Assembly (NCBI GenBank): GCA_025765595.1
Contig: JAIVFH010000011.1
Coordinates: forward strand, 431,103 to 495,102
Length of the DNA stretch: 64,000 nt
Source of the DNA: Obelidium mucronatum
Lineage: Eukaryota; Chytridiomycota; Chytridiomycetes; Chytridiales; Chytriomycetaceae
Direction: 5' to 3'
Part shown: one piece after another, positions 1 through 11,253 of the stretch
Layout of the letters: the number at the start of each line of letters is the position of its first letter
Numbering within the stretch: position 1 is the stretch's first letter
Position numbers and translations under genes: made by a program
The notes under the pieces: model-generated
The model's input: the letters and a program-made list of their open reading frames with translations, nothing else
What the model was told of the DNA's origin: nothing
Databases searched by the model: none

Positions 1-417
1 CCATTTGGTACTCAACAGCAGCAGCCGTTTGGAGGATTTGGGGGTGCCTCTACGTCGGCGGCCCAACCATTTGGAACCAACAGCGGAAACAACAGTGCTT
101 TTGGAACACAGCAAAACGGGTTTGGACAGCAACAGCAGCAACCAAATGCATTTGGTGGTGCTGCTCAGCCATTTGGCACTCAACAAAACGCCTTTGGAAG
201 TCAAGCGCAACAGCCTTTTGGAAACAACGCATTTGGAACGCAGCCACAACAACAACAGCAAAATGCCTTTGGAACACAACAGAATGCATTTGGACAACAA
301 CAACAGCAGCAACCTTTTGGAACGAACCAGTTTCCAATGCCTGGTCAGCAACAGCAGCCGCAGTTTAATGCTTTCGGTCAACCGCAGCAGCAACAGCAAC
401 AGCAATCCTTTTTCTGA
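1..417 (+). CDS. C-terminal part of a PFG/NAFG-repeat, glutamine-rich protein (partial)
   Basis: The reading frame is open from the first base and stops with TGA at 415-417, so only the last 138 residues are inside the window. They are almost wholly low-complexity: repeated PFG, AFG and NAFG peptides joined by runs of Gln and Asn, ending QQQSFF. FG-rich tails of this kind occur in GLFG nucleoporins, in Arf-GAP proteins with FG repeats, and in ANTH/ENTH endocytic adaptors. The tail alone cannot separate these, and the folded N-terminal domain lies to the left of the window. A disordered, protein-binding tail is the safe description. No homologous copy was seen elsewhere in the window. Confidence 0.75.
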   Translation, partial: PFGTQQQQPFGGFGGASTSAAQPFGTNSGNNSAFGTQQNGFGQQQQQPNAFGGAAQPFGTQQNAFGSQAQQPFGNNAFGTQPQQQQQNAFGTQQNAFGQQQQQQPFGTNQFPMPGQQQQPQFNAFGQPQQQQQQQSFF

Positions 418-640
418 TCTCAATAGTCTCAGTTATTCTGTGAAATTATCAGAATTTCCCATTCTCTCCCTCCCTTTCGTCTGTGTTTGTGTGTGTTTTA
501 TTGGGTTGGTTTAGAAGGATCGGTGTGTTTACGTTGTTGGTTTCTTATTGTTTTCATCTTGTTTTTTCTTGTTCTTAAATACATGATCTTATTATTGTAA
601 AAATATGGCTTTATTGAAACGCCGAGTACGTATGAGCATT
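418..640. other. 3' flank of the FG-repeat gene
   Basis: AT-rich non-coding DNA follows the stop codon. It includes a TG-rich stretch near 480-495 and T-rich runs, and it leads straight into the family-A relic. No gene seen. Confidence 0.5.
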
Positions 641-1745
641 CAATTAAAAAACACCGTGCAAAGTGTCGGAACAAGATGTTACATTTCTTTGAGTTGAGTC
701 GCTGGTGATTTTTTCAAAGAAATTCGCAGACATTACGCTTATGGTTAATTGAAATCCAACGTGTTTTGGTTTTGGGGTTCGTATCTTGGCCTGGCGAAGT
801 TGAGTCCTGCTTCGATTCCTGGCGGATTGATTCCTATACTTTTTTCCCTCTTTGGTGTCCAAAGCAACTTCCCGTTACAGACACTAATGAAACTTGAGTT
901 GCATTAATCACAAATGTTTGAAGCTGATCAGCAATCGTAAATTCAACAGTTTCTACAATGTCGATGGAAGAATCCCGCACTGATGTCGTGAGAACACGCT
1001 TTTTTGCAGCAAGCGCCGACATGTGGTAACTACGATGAGCTGGCGGCTTCAATCAGAGTCGTAATGGTGACACTGAAACCATTGTGAGATCCTTTGCCCC
1101 CATGTAACCTTGAACGCGTTTGGAAAGCACTACTCGTTGACAAGCAATTGGATTTCATTCAATTTGATTTGATCGCGTCATCCTTTGGGAAGGAAGGAAG
1201 GTCAGAAACGTGACAAAACGAAAGAATACTTGAAAACTTACAATCGCTTGACCGAATGCAGCTCGTTCGGAGTCACGCTGTACGCGAATTACTCACAATG
1301 CTTGTACAAGAACCAAATCAGATTTTGACAATGTCTTTAAAATAGCATGGGAAAATTCCACTGCGTTGGTAGAGTCGTGATGGTCGCACAGAAGCTGTTG
1401 TGCTTTTTGAGAATCGAACTTTCTTCACACGTTCAACTGTGATTGCACAACCTTCAACCGGGTTTACTTTCGTCATCCTGAGGAATTTGATTAGGAGGCA
1501 ACGGAAAAAACGCGACGAAAATGGAAAGAAGGGAAATGACCCGGATAGACTTACAAACTTCTTGATTTTTTCAAGCTCGACAGCTGTAACGTTGTTTTAA
1601 TTTTCCTCCATCAAAAACGCGCAAGATCTTTTGCAGAAGTGGCCGCGATGGTGTTGCTGATCGCAACGTGAAGAGGTGTACCGTAGGACACGTTCTTCTG
1701 TCGACTTGATTTGATCGAGTCATTCTTCGGGAAGCTTCGTCAAAA
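640..1745 (-). pseudogene. Family A copy 1: scrambled relic
   Basis: The minus strand matches several exons of the intact family-A genes, but the order is wrong. About 640-830 resembles exon 4. About 840-1020 is exon 3 (compare 22397-22550). About 1050-1290 is an exon-2 piece closest to the copy at 41.5 kb. About 1310-1490 is a second exon-2 piece closest to the copy at 22.7 kb. About 1540-1680 is the 3' part of exon 1. In that last piece the conserved MEEN peptide is followed by TAA, a premature stop. Near 1690 exon-1 sequence jumps into sequence that in other copies belongs to the next intron. Two different exon-2 pieces side by side mean the relic was built from at least two paralogues. 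It cannot encode a normal product. Confidence 0.7.
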
Positions 1746-1954
1746 AAGTGACTGGAAAAGTGGCAGGGAAAAACAAGGAAGAATTTCTACAATACTTACA
1801 GTTCCTTGATAGATTGCAGAGACGTGGTCTGTGAAATGTACGTGAGTTGAAAAAGGGTATTAGAATCACGAAAGAATAAATTAAATAATCAACGTTCTTT
1901 TCATTGGGGTGATTCAGGCAGCGATAGGATTGTAGAGGTTTAATTGCAGAAGAG

Positions 1955-2215
1955 ATGGCAAGTTTGTTCAAAAGCGATTCCATTCGTTGCCGGCAGACCT
2001 GCAAGCAGGAAGGACGCTGGTTTAGTTGCTTCAGGAAAAGCGCTTTTTTATGAATGTCAGTTTTTAATCTTCTTTGATTTCAGGGGTTTTTCTGTTCGAC
2101 TCCAAACAAGAATAAACAGCTCAAATCTTTTATTGAAATCTGCATTCTGCACCCGATTTCTCATGTATCAAAACTCTGAAAGAGCGTAAAAAGCAAAACC
2201 TGAAAGTCAAATTAT
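1955..2215. repeat. Dispersed repeat, copy 1
   Basis: About 250 bp closely matches 20876-21100 in the same orientation. Shared landmarks are GGCAGACCTGCAAG, CAGGAAAAGCGC and TTTTTATGAATGTC. Several small indels separate the copies. The repeat sits between the family-A relic and the family-A upstream block. No coding sequence is apparent. Confidence 0.6.
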
Positions 2216-2339
2216 GCAAGTATCACTTTTCATCCGATTGGGGCCAAACCTTTACATGTTCTTTGAATTCAATCTACCGCGATTCTTTGGTGGTAAAATT
2301 CCTGTTAAAACGACCGCATTTTAACAGGGTTTTTAACAG

Positions 2340-3640
2340 GAATAGTTGTTTCATAAATCTGTTGCTCTCACCATTCCTTTATTCTGCGTATTTGACATGA
2401 GAAGGAGGAATTGCGCAAACACGAATAAAATGGTCTTTTTCATGAGTGAATTATTTGCATCCCAGCATTTCTGATGGAAGGAGGGTGTTAAGACGTTCTT
2501 GCTCTTGGTTCGCCTATAAATCCACAACTGATGCATTATCCACCAATCACAACCCCTGAAAATAAACGGGATTTTAGTTTCGTAATTAAAGGCAGATGTT
2601 ACCAGAATGAATGTTTTGGCCCCAGGCGACCAACGTTCTTGACTTCTCATGCATCGATGGGAAACTTTCTTTAACAAAGAAGGGATGTTCTCTTTGCCGA
2701 ATATTTCATTTCAGCTTTTGTTCCAGTCAAGTGAAGGCATCAGTGCCGAATAAATGCATTTGGAATAAACACGCGTTGATTTGCTTTCATGTTCCAAAAT
2801 GCTTTAAAAACAAAACAAAATTGATTGGCACTCTTCAATGCGCACTAGAAGCTCTCTAGAGGACAAGATATCAGCTAAAGAGGAAAGCCGGGTGAAGAAA
2901 AATGAAAGCCCAGGTGTTATGTGTGTGGTGGGAATGGTGTGAAGTCAAAGAAGAGAATGAAGGTGATGTTTTCAAAACACCCACACGTACTTGGAGCCAA
3001 TATTCCACTCAATCTAAATCAGAGAGCTTCCATATGGCGTGAGAGCTCAAGCGCAAGAGCAGAATTAGTTGGTTGAATACTAGGAGATTATAGGTCCTGG
3101 ACGAAATCGACAAAACGCCAGAAACTAGAATTTGATGGCTTCCCTTCTTGTGCTTGGGAAGGAATACTTCTTCTGATATTGAGTTTTCTCCAACGTAATT
3201 CAAGTAGCCGTGATATTTCTATGAATTGATTCCAAGATGAATTTCAGAATTTGGACACGGGCCTTACTAAGGAGAGAGAGTGATTGGCAATAAGATAGTT
3301 CGCAGATAGATGGACTACTGTAACTGAGGCATTATTTTCCGAAAAGGATAATGCAGCAGGCTAGCACATGGCTGATTGAATATGCGAACATCACAAATAT
3401 TGCGTTGAATCACAGCACTGGCGGTATCTTGGCTTTGAGGAAAGATAATTATGAGTGACGTCTGGTTTATGTGCCTGTTGATGATTATTGCAGGCATTCT
3501 GATGACTTGAGTCAGTTCAGTTGTATCCACAAACTAATGAGTCACGGCATTACTCAATTCAACATGTCAATTGTTGTTACGTCAATGTTGTAGAACATCA
3601 CTCTCGTTTCTAATTTTGGAACAAGTTTCTTCATTGAAAT
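2340..3640 (-). repeat. Family A upstream block, copy 1
   Basis: About 1.3 kb matches, with many substitutions, the sequence directly upstream of the intact family-A genes (23150-24560 and 41990-43330). It also matches an orphan block at 35600-36980. Shared landmarks in order are CCTTTATTCTGCGTATTTG, ACTTGGAGCCAATATTCCAC, CGCAGATAGATGGA and TCTAATTTTGG. Only short, inconsistent open frames are present, so it reads as duplicated non-coding flank, perhaps with promoter elements next to the gene start. Confidence 0.65.
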
Positions 3641-3920
3641 TCTGACCAACAGCTCCTAATCCCCAATTAGCCGTCCTGCGACGTTGGAGAATACCAAGCT
3701 TATGTGGATCTGTATCATCTGTTAAATTATTTGATTTGAGCTGCGCTATGCTCGATTGGTTGGTGCAGATCTTTCTCACATCCCCTCGTTGAGCATCACT
3801 GAAAAATAAATATACAGCAATTAAATCTGGAAATAACTGTGTAATATTTATGTAGGTGCTCAAATTTTCAATAATTATAACTAAAAGAAGAAGTGAGAAC
3901 AGCTTGACTTGTGGTTGCAA

Positions 3921-5273
3921 TCAGATTTTGGTAGTATGGCTTTTAGCAAAGAAGTAAGCAGGTATTTTGATTTTGATCCACCGTGCTTTCATTGGTATCT
4001 TATATTCTGTGGTATTTAGTGCAATGATGACACTGTCTGGTTCGTTTATCAGCGCAACATCACTCTTGCCATCGTTACCCACAGTTAAGCTACAATTTTT
4101 TGGAGGAGGTTGCTTGGGCTGTAAAGAATGCCCTTTGAAATCATTAAATGATGGCTTGGTCATTGCATTGTTGTCATTTCTTGGAGCCCTGTTACTTTTA
4201 TGCGCCAAAGACGTACATTCCCCCAAGATAGAAGTCTTGATTTTGTTAAGCAGATTCAGGCAATTCTTTTGCCTCTTTCTTGCGGAAAGCAACTGGTAGG
4301 GCAATGTGACATCATTGGAATAAGGAACACCGGCTGGTATTGTAAGATTTGATTCCTAAAATTCCGTGTTTTGGTATACCTTAAGCTTTTTCTTGCATAC
4401 CCTCACAGTAACCTCCTCCAATGATACTTGTGGTTCTGTTCTAAGTGATGTGGCTTGAGTCATGATTAAATGTTCCGCTACCGGGTCACTTGCTGGTACC
4501 TTGCTGCTTTGATTCCAGGCAGAGTGATTCCTTCATGCACTGTTAATTGGCCGCTATGCAACAGCATTTTTTTCAAATTAATCACAATTACCATAATGAA
4601 TCGGGCTTGGGGCTTTGACGAGAGACAGTAGCTTCTACGGTCTTTCCAACTTCCAGCAGAAACTTCTACTGTTTCCAAGAAAAGCAGCTTCTCCAAAAAG
4701 CCGCCACTGCCAATTCTGAGAAGTGTGGAGTTTTTCAAAGCTCAGAAGCCAAAAAAAAAAACTATGAAAAACTCACAACTTTTGCACTACATCTGAATCT
4801 GAATTAGACAAAGTAATTGAGACGGCTTGGGATAGTTCTGCAGCACTGGCAGCTTCCATCAATGTTACAATTGTGGCTCGTAACTGGAAATGCGGTTGCA
4901 CCTTTGAAATCTTGATGCTCTTGCAAAAGGATACGCCTTTTACACAATCTGCTCTAACAGTGTTGCCTTCAGTTTTGTTTCATCTTGACAACCTTGAGAA
5001 AGTATTGCATAAAACAAACAATCAAAAAAAGAATACTTGCAACACTTACAACAATTTGATTGATTGCAACTCGCATGGAGTCAAGCTGAAATTATTCTGC
5101 TTCATCAGAAAAAACTGATCAAGTGCTATTGGAGAAGCTGTAATTGTGTTGGTAAGGGCGACACGAATAGAACCTGAGACTACGGTTGACACATTCTCAA
5201 GGAACTTTTGCACCAACTTGTCAGTTGCTGGCTTTCTTGACACATCAGGGCACAAAGTCGTTGGGAAGTGCAT
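3921..5273 (-). pseudogene. Family A copy 2: degraded gene
   Basis: This copy has the family layout but is broken. Exon 1 (5050-5273) is intact, is the same 224 nt as in the two good copies, and encodes the FLENVS...ALTNTIT segment. Exon 2 keeps the family pattern, including TLMEAASAAELSQAV. However, the position that encodes Ser in copy 4 (AGA TCA) is a stop here (AGA TGA, complement of 4980-4982). The exon-3 region is recognisable (EVGKTVEATVSRQSP) but could not be joined in frame. An exon-4-like SDPVAEH...QVSLE segment follows. The last exon (stop at 3921) keeps the basic LSARKRQKN stretch and the terminal RWIKIKIPAYFF motif. An unusual splice that skips the stop is possible, but decay is simpler. 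Confidence 0.65.
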
Positions 5274-5279
5274 GGTTCT

Positions 5280-6500
5280 CTTATATTTTTTATTGTGTTC
5301 CAGAGAATTGTTGCTTTTGTAAATCTGCCCTTAGGTTGGTGATTTTCGTTGCGCATCTCACCTTTGTTCATCAAGTGCACTAGAAGAATCACTCAAATTG
5401 CCAAAAAAATATGGCCTTGTTCAAGAATTTCAGCATATTTGTCGGAAATATTGTTAAACGGTCAAGCTCTTGCTTAGGATATATTTTGACTAATAATCAT
5501 GATATCTATTTAGATGCAGGCCAAGGAGTACGAGGGAAAGAATCCTTGAAGCTGTCCAAATTCCTTCAAACTCAAAAATTCTCCAAGACAGTACTGTCCA
5601 ACAAATACCGTGATGTTGCAGCCGGCAATGTCAAGACTGCACTTGTGGCTTGGCTTTTTTTTTTATGCTTTTTTAAAAAAAAAAAAAATTCACCTCATCA
5701 GTTTTAAGGAGAAAAAATTTTTTTTCTGCCAAGAGTTGTTGTTCTTGGGTAATTATTACAAAGTAAACAAATAATAACTTTACAATTTATCAATAGTCCT
5801 CTTGAAGGGAGGTCGGAATACCGAGCTCATAAAAGGTTTCAAATCATTGTGGATGAATGAATAAACTAGAAATACAATTGCTAAAAATTTTCACTACCCG
5901 TAGTTTGCGCAAATTGGAAAGACAGCCGCAGCAATATGAGTATCTGCACACCACAGACTGATTGTACGTTACAGCTATTTTTTGGGAAGGCAGTTCTCGG
6001 TTGATTGAGATGTCAGGTGGACGTCCAAGCGTCTCCCAATTTCCACAAACAAGGGTGTTGGAGCTCTGTAGCAGACCGGTAGCGTCTCCACGTTCCCAAA
6101 AGAGGGTGTTGGAGCGCTGTAGATGACCGGTAGTGTCTCCACGAGTTTTGGAAGATTGCAGCGGAGACTATGAAACCACTATGAAGTAGAATTATGAGCT
6201 GAAGAATCAAGTTTTGGAATATTGCAGCGGAGAATATTAAGCTGGCCAAAAGTGGTACTATGAGGGGCATGGAATGGTATGTATTGCGTTCAATTAAGAT
6301 CCTAGATTGATGTTTTTTTATTTTTATTTTTTATTTTTGAAAGATGATGTTTGTGGATAAATGAGTCAAATTTTTGATTCTATTCATTTTCAGGGGCGTT
6401 GTGCAGGTGCAGTACTTTGTGGTGGTGGTGGAGAAACTTGTTTGGTTAAAGAGAAGGCTCCCGTGATCCAAGATGCCTCCATCACAAACATTTATTTATT
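5280..6500. other. Non-coding stretch upstream of family A copy 2
   Basis: The first ~100 bp beside the copy-2 start resembles the upstream blocks of the other copies (TTTGTAAATCTGCC and nearby). An open frame at 5411-5707 ends in A/T homopolymers and has no supporting feature. Beyond that the DNA is AT-rich, with the short tandem repeat listed separately. No convincing gene. Confidence 0.4.
6046..6150. repeat. Diverged ~51 bp tandem repeat
   Basis: Two adjacent units carry GGTGTTGGAGCxCTGTAG, then GACCGGTAG, then GTGTCTCCACG. A further diverged echo (GTTTTGGAATATTGCAGCGG) occurs near 6210. Similar words (CAGACCAGTAG, ATGACCGGCAGCGT) appear near 15905-15980, so this is a dispersed family. 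Confidence 0.5.
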
Positions 6501-6512
6501 TATTTCATAGAA

Positions 6513-7878
6513 TCACACACTCCCCTTATCGAGATCATTATACAATCCAACACTCCAGTTTTTGAGTCGGGCACTAGCGGCGGCAACAGCCGAAGCAAGA
6601 GGTTGAGAGACCCAAGTTACTTTGAATACACCATCCGGCGGTAAACCTGCTTGAAACTCTTTGGGTTCCCCAGTGGATGGATGATTGCATGCCGACTGTG
6701 CACTCTTTAACAAGAAAATCAACACCGTGACCATGTTTTCCTCAAAAAGCGCATTCTGTTTGAGCACGATTCCTTGCTCTACTGCGTGACAGAATATCTT
6801 CATGAGTACTTTGACGGTAAAGTAGAGGATTAAAATGTATCCAGGAGATTCGGCAATTTTGCGGTTGTTTGTGGTTAGCAGTGTTGTTGATTGAGTGCGT
6901 TCAGTTTTTTCAATCAACCAGAGGTACTTTTTCGGAAACTTGATGTCTTTTGATATTATATAATCTAGAGCTCTGAGACAATTATTGGCAACTCCGCGAC
7001 GCTTTTTGAGCATCTTCACTGTAATCTTTGTGTGTGATGATGTGGGTAACTGATGCATTGACTCTCGATTCCAATAAACAACCGACTAGTACTTACTTTC
7101 TCAAGAGCGTCCAATACAAGATCAATAACTGCAATAAGCCTCAATTGAAATCCTGTCGCCACCTCTTTGGAAGTCCCTCGATGAAATAAAAACTGGTTCT
7201 TTTCAGCAGTGGAAGCACAGATTGCTTCAATCGCCTTAAAGAATGATTTACGCGCTTTCAGCACATTCACCAATTCTGTTTCAGCAGCTTCCAAAACTTT
7301 TGCTATTTTGGATGGGGATTCTCTGAATTTAAGTCCAGCCTTTTGGAGTTTGATTGTGAAGCGGACAGCAACAGCGGCGTATTTGAAGGAGCGCAGGGTA
7401 GTGTTGATTCTGATTGATTACAGGCTAGAATTAATTAAGGATCTGAAATTCTGAATTAGAGTGGGACGCGTTCTTACGCCATCGGAGGTTCGGCAGCGAC
7501 GCTGCTTGCCGACGGCTGCTTGGCTGTTTGCCTCAGCACGGACTCCAATGGCTCTATCTTGACGCTGTGCGCGACTTTGACTCGCTCAGTATTCTTTGCC
7601 GCAACACGCAAAGACGCGTCTGGCATTTGCGGAGCAGGAAGCGCTTTGACGGGCGGCAGCCTAAGCCGCCTCGCGCTGAAAGTCTGCGCTGCGACGCCGG
7701 CGAAAAACGTGGCGCGCAGCTGGGCGCTCTGCAGAAAGAGGCGCTGGACGTCGTCTTCTTCTTGTTCTTTTTCGTCTTTTTCTTCGTCTTTTTGGCGCTC
7801 CAGCAGCGACTCGATGCGCAGAAGGACGCGTTCAAAGTCGCTGTCGAGCGGCGGCAGAAGAACGCGTCGTGTGTTCAT
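6513..7878 (-). CDS. Three-exon gene of unknown function (408 aa)
   Basis: Exons read as 7878-7478, 7409-7097 and 7025-6513, with phases that agree. Donors are GTAAGA and GTAAGT. The first acceptor is a good TCAG; the second (CACAAAG) is weaker, and a nearby alternative pair also keeps the frame. The protein begins MNTRRVLLPPLDS. It has a charged EKDEKEQEEDD segment around residues 35-45, an Ala/Pro-rich stretch to about 130, then about 100 helical residues with KAGLKF and KARKSFFKAIEAI. The C-terminal third has a hydrophobic ILILYFTVKVLMKIF run. Exon 1 is clearly richer in GC than its surroundings. I do not recognise the family. The hydrophobic run is flanked by charged residues and could be a buried helix rather than a membrane segment. 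Confidence 0.6.
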
Positions 7879-8678
7879 ACGTCGCTTTTATTTATTAAAT
7901 ATGGGACAACACAATTCAGTGGGAGAAAATATAGGAGGGGGTACTATACTGAAAAAATGTTCTCCCTTTTTCCCGCCCGCCCGAAGGGCCTAGCAAGTGG
8001 GGTGCACGTGGTTTCCTTACGGCGCCCGATAACCCTTGTCAAAGTCCGAAAAAATGGAGGACATGTTTACCGACCTGCCCCTGCCATGATGTCATTGTAT
8101 GTTAACGCCAAAACACTGATTTCCATCCTGCCTGGCAGAAAACAATGAGAGACGTGCACAAGTATTGATACACAGCCTGCCTGCCCGATGCACAAACCAA
8201 AAATGGTGCTCCAACATGGATCGATCCGAGCGCATCCGAAAATCTGTACTAATTCCCTCACGGCATACTCTACTCAGTACTATTTTACATATTTTTCAGG
8301 ATTAGTATCCACTATCAGCCGCTACAAGCACAATTTAGTGAAAGGTATTCAATTGCGGGAAAATTGAACGGAAACTTGACTTAAATTGCAAAGTTCAAGT
8401 ACTACAACAACCTCAATTAAAATATCAGGAGACCAGTTACGCCTGGGTTCATATGTCTGAGTTGTTCTGTTCCAGGGCATAGTTTCACTGTTGAAGCGTC
8501 TGATGCATATCTCTAGAAAACAGGGAGGGGGTGCACTCCCCTTGCCCCAGAGTTGTCGAGATGATACTTCAGCAGCTACAAGAGCTTCAAGGCCCTTTTG
8601 ATGTTATTTTTTTTCAGATAAGGCTATTTATATCTGCACAACTGACGATATCTGTAAAATGAAATTTTCACATTCAAA
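7879..8678. promoter_or_regulatory. Shared intergenic region between two divergent genes
   Basis: About 800 bp separates the gene ending at 7878 (minus) from the BED-finger gene starting at 8679 (plus), so it should hold both promoters. A GTGGGAGAAAATAT element lies near 7920, about 40 bp upstream of the minus-strand start. The same word recurs around 11.95-12.03 kb and 12.8 kb. No gene is evident. Confidence 0.35.
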
Positions 8679-11253
8679 ATGGCGGCCAATGTGGCAATCA
8701 CAACGGACCCCTCACCAGATGAAACACAGTGGCCGAAAGAGACTGAAAGAACAGCCATTTATTACAATAAGTAAGATTGTCCTTGCTGGCCACATCAGTC
8801 AAAAATAACCATGGTTTGGTAGAAAATACTGGGACCTCACCATCGATGAAACCGGCAATAAAGTGCGATGCAAAGCCTGCAAAAAAGATTTGGTATCTGG
8901 GCGGCGCCCTTTTCAGTTCGATCGCTTGGGTGAACACTGTAAAAGTTCTGAACACATTCGGCTCTGCAAGACACTTGACCAAGCACCAACCAATATCCGG
9001 AGCTACTTTATGCCAGTCGATCAATCATCTTCCAGTGGTACTACTACTAGCACTGCATTTACTGCTACAGCATTGACTGCGCTGCCACCGGCTCCTACGA
9101 AAACAGCCAATTGTTTTGGAGTTTGTCCAAGCCTTGCGCCTAAACTTCTTGATGCTTTTGCAATTTATGGGCGAGTTGCTGCTGACGAAGGGCTTACAAT
9201 GGTGAAACGACCAGGACAGCTCTCATTTATTGTATCTGCCTGCAACAATACCGGTTTTCGCGAAAACAAGAAACAACAGTGCAAGAAGTGCAAGGCTAAA
9301 AACTCCTCCCTAAAGGATCGAATTAGCAAAATGGGTGATGTGGTCCATACTCTTGAAATTATGGGTCAGGCCAGCTACTCGGTTTCCGATATTGCCTTTC
9401 TTCAGCGACAAACCAATATTCGACGAGACTTGCTGTCTGAAAAGCGTACTGCCTTGCACAACCAAGTCAAGGGTATTATATTGTATCACAAGTGGGCACT
9501 GAAGATGCAGGCGGAACTGCAGAACCATGGAATTGAAATCACCAAAGGTGGTAACGTGATTGGAACAGACTCTTTCTTGAAGGATTTTACTGCAATGTAC
9601 AAGAAAGCGCCACAGCTGAAAAACTCACTCTTGTTTGGATTGCTTCATGTGTGTATTGAAAAGGCCCGCGGGCATGTCAATGCCAAAATTCCTCCAATAG
9701 TCACAAACTTCTGTTTGATGATGTCAACGTATGGAAAAGGCCCACTTGAGCTTGTGTCAAACAATCTACCGTCAATATCTGTTGGTCATCTTAAGGCGAT
9801 TAAAAGGAGAGAGTCTTCCTACTGCTATTTGGACCTGACCGAAGAGTCTCTTGATAAGCGACTGCAACAATTTGAAGCCAAGGTTGTTCAAGCTTGGATG
9901 GCTGCAGGGGTTACCTTAAAAGATGACGAAAAGATTCATGTCACCTGTTGTATGGATGCGACTAAAGTTGTAAAGGCACTTGTTTACAACTCTAAATACC
10001 ACTGTCAAATTGGTCGAAAGTACCCAAACCACATGATGCCGCAGTCCTCATTAATTGAGTTGTCCACCTCAAAAGTGGACGACCTTGCTGACGAAGTAAA
10101 AGTCTTTGTTATTATGCTGAACAAACCTCCCCCGAAGATGTCCCCAATGTTTGTGTTCTGCGGTATTTTGCAAGGGAAGAATGATCCAAGCCCAACGCTA
10201 TGGAATGCCGCCCACAATGCCTTGCAAAAATCATCCCGCTTGGTTCTTGGGAGCGTGGCTGTTGATGGTCTGGATGCCCCTTTTGCTGCGGCTGGGTTAT
10301 TGGATTTTTTGAATCACGGCAGCTCCTTGATTTTTACTCTTGACACCCATCATGGAGTAAAATGTGCGCGTGGTCAATTTACTTTGGGGTCAGCAATCAA
10401 AGATTGTGGGTCTGGGATTTTGGATCCAGGTGCGCTTATTGCTGGAGGTGTAAATTCAAAGCTCATCAAGGTGATACACTTCTGAAAAGTGGTTTTTGAT
10501 TTTGTTGGAATATTGAGCCCACTTTAATTAATCAGGTGGCGGATTGATAGCTCCGACCGTTTAGCATCTGCCCCAAACACTGTCGAAGAAGATGCTGCTG
10601 AAAAAGATCGATATGTGGAACGACTTGCTCAAGATCTTGCTAATGCTGTAGCCGAGATGGATGAAGATGACGCCAAGGACATGGACACCCTATTGCAGCA
10701 ATTGGTGGTTGAATCTGCGTCGAAATGTGCAGAAATGAACGAAACTGTTTCAGATTGTTCAACCGCTCAGACTGGGAGATGTTTCAGAAACTTTTTGAAG
10801 CAAATAGGATGTCAATCAACCATTAACTTTGATCGCCGAGAGTACTTGTGCAAGCTAGCCTTGGAGCTCCTGAGTGTTGTCGAACAAGAACATGGCGTGG
10901 TGAAGGACGGTGCCGAAGCACCACAGCAACACGGAACCATTAAACAACGCTTCTGGAACACGTCTGTCCCGAACTTTGAAGGATCCAGTGAAAGTATTGG
11001 TCGCGGGTCTGTTTTCCATATTGGCGACAAATCATATGCTGTTTTTGGGGTCTTTAAGTTAACATACAACAAGTGGCGATTGGAGGACAAGGTTTCAAAG
11101 GCGGATAATGCAATAGTCCATGCCATGAAAGTGACTGCAAATGGATATACTGGTGTTACTGTCGATTTCCCCCTTATGGAGTATGAAAAGAAGCAGCGAG
11201 ACAAGCACTATCTCCTAATGAAGTTGAAAGACATCAAGCACTGGGATGGTTAA
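8679..11253 (+). CDS. BED-type zinc finger protein derived from a DDE transposase
   Basis: Exon 1 is 8679-8770 and exon 2 begins at 8823; joining them gives YYNKKYWDLTIDETGNKVRC. Exon 2 carries a BED-like finger, CKACKK followed about 20 residues later by HCKSSEH. The middle resembles an RNase H-fold transposase core. There is an Asp in CCMDATKVVKAL, an Asp in VAVDGLDAP, and a D-x2-H-x2-K-x2-R motif in LDTHHGVKCARGQF, a pattern seen in P-element-like transposases. Exon 3 runs to 11253, but its junction is uncertain. One consistent model joins 10447 to 10565; otherwise the protein stops at 10485. The long open frame suggests a recent or domesticated element. No convincing terminal inverted repeats were found. 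Inference: a transposon-derived gene, activity unknown. Confidence 0.65.

Noticed and set aside
3582..3920. 112-residue frame with a hydrophobic start just downstream of family A copy 2
   Set aside because: It begins immediately after the copy-2 stop, has no paralogue downstream of the other copies, and overlaps the duplicated block.
5411..5707. 98-residue frame MALFKNFSIF...
   Set aside because: It ends in T and A homopolymers and has no splice or homology support. It lies in family-A upstream DNA.
7520..8148. Plus-strand frames of 157 and 206 codons
   Set aside because: Antisense to the GC-rich first exon at 7478-7878, which has a good donor and joins in phase to two further exons.
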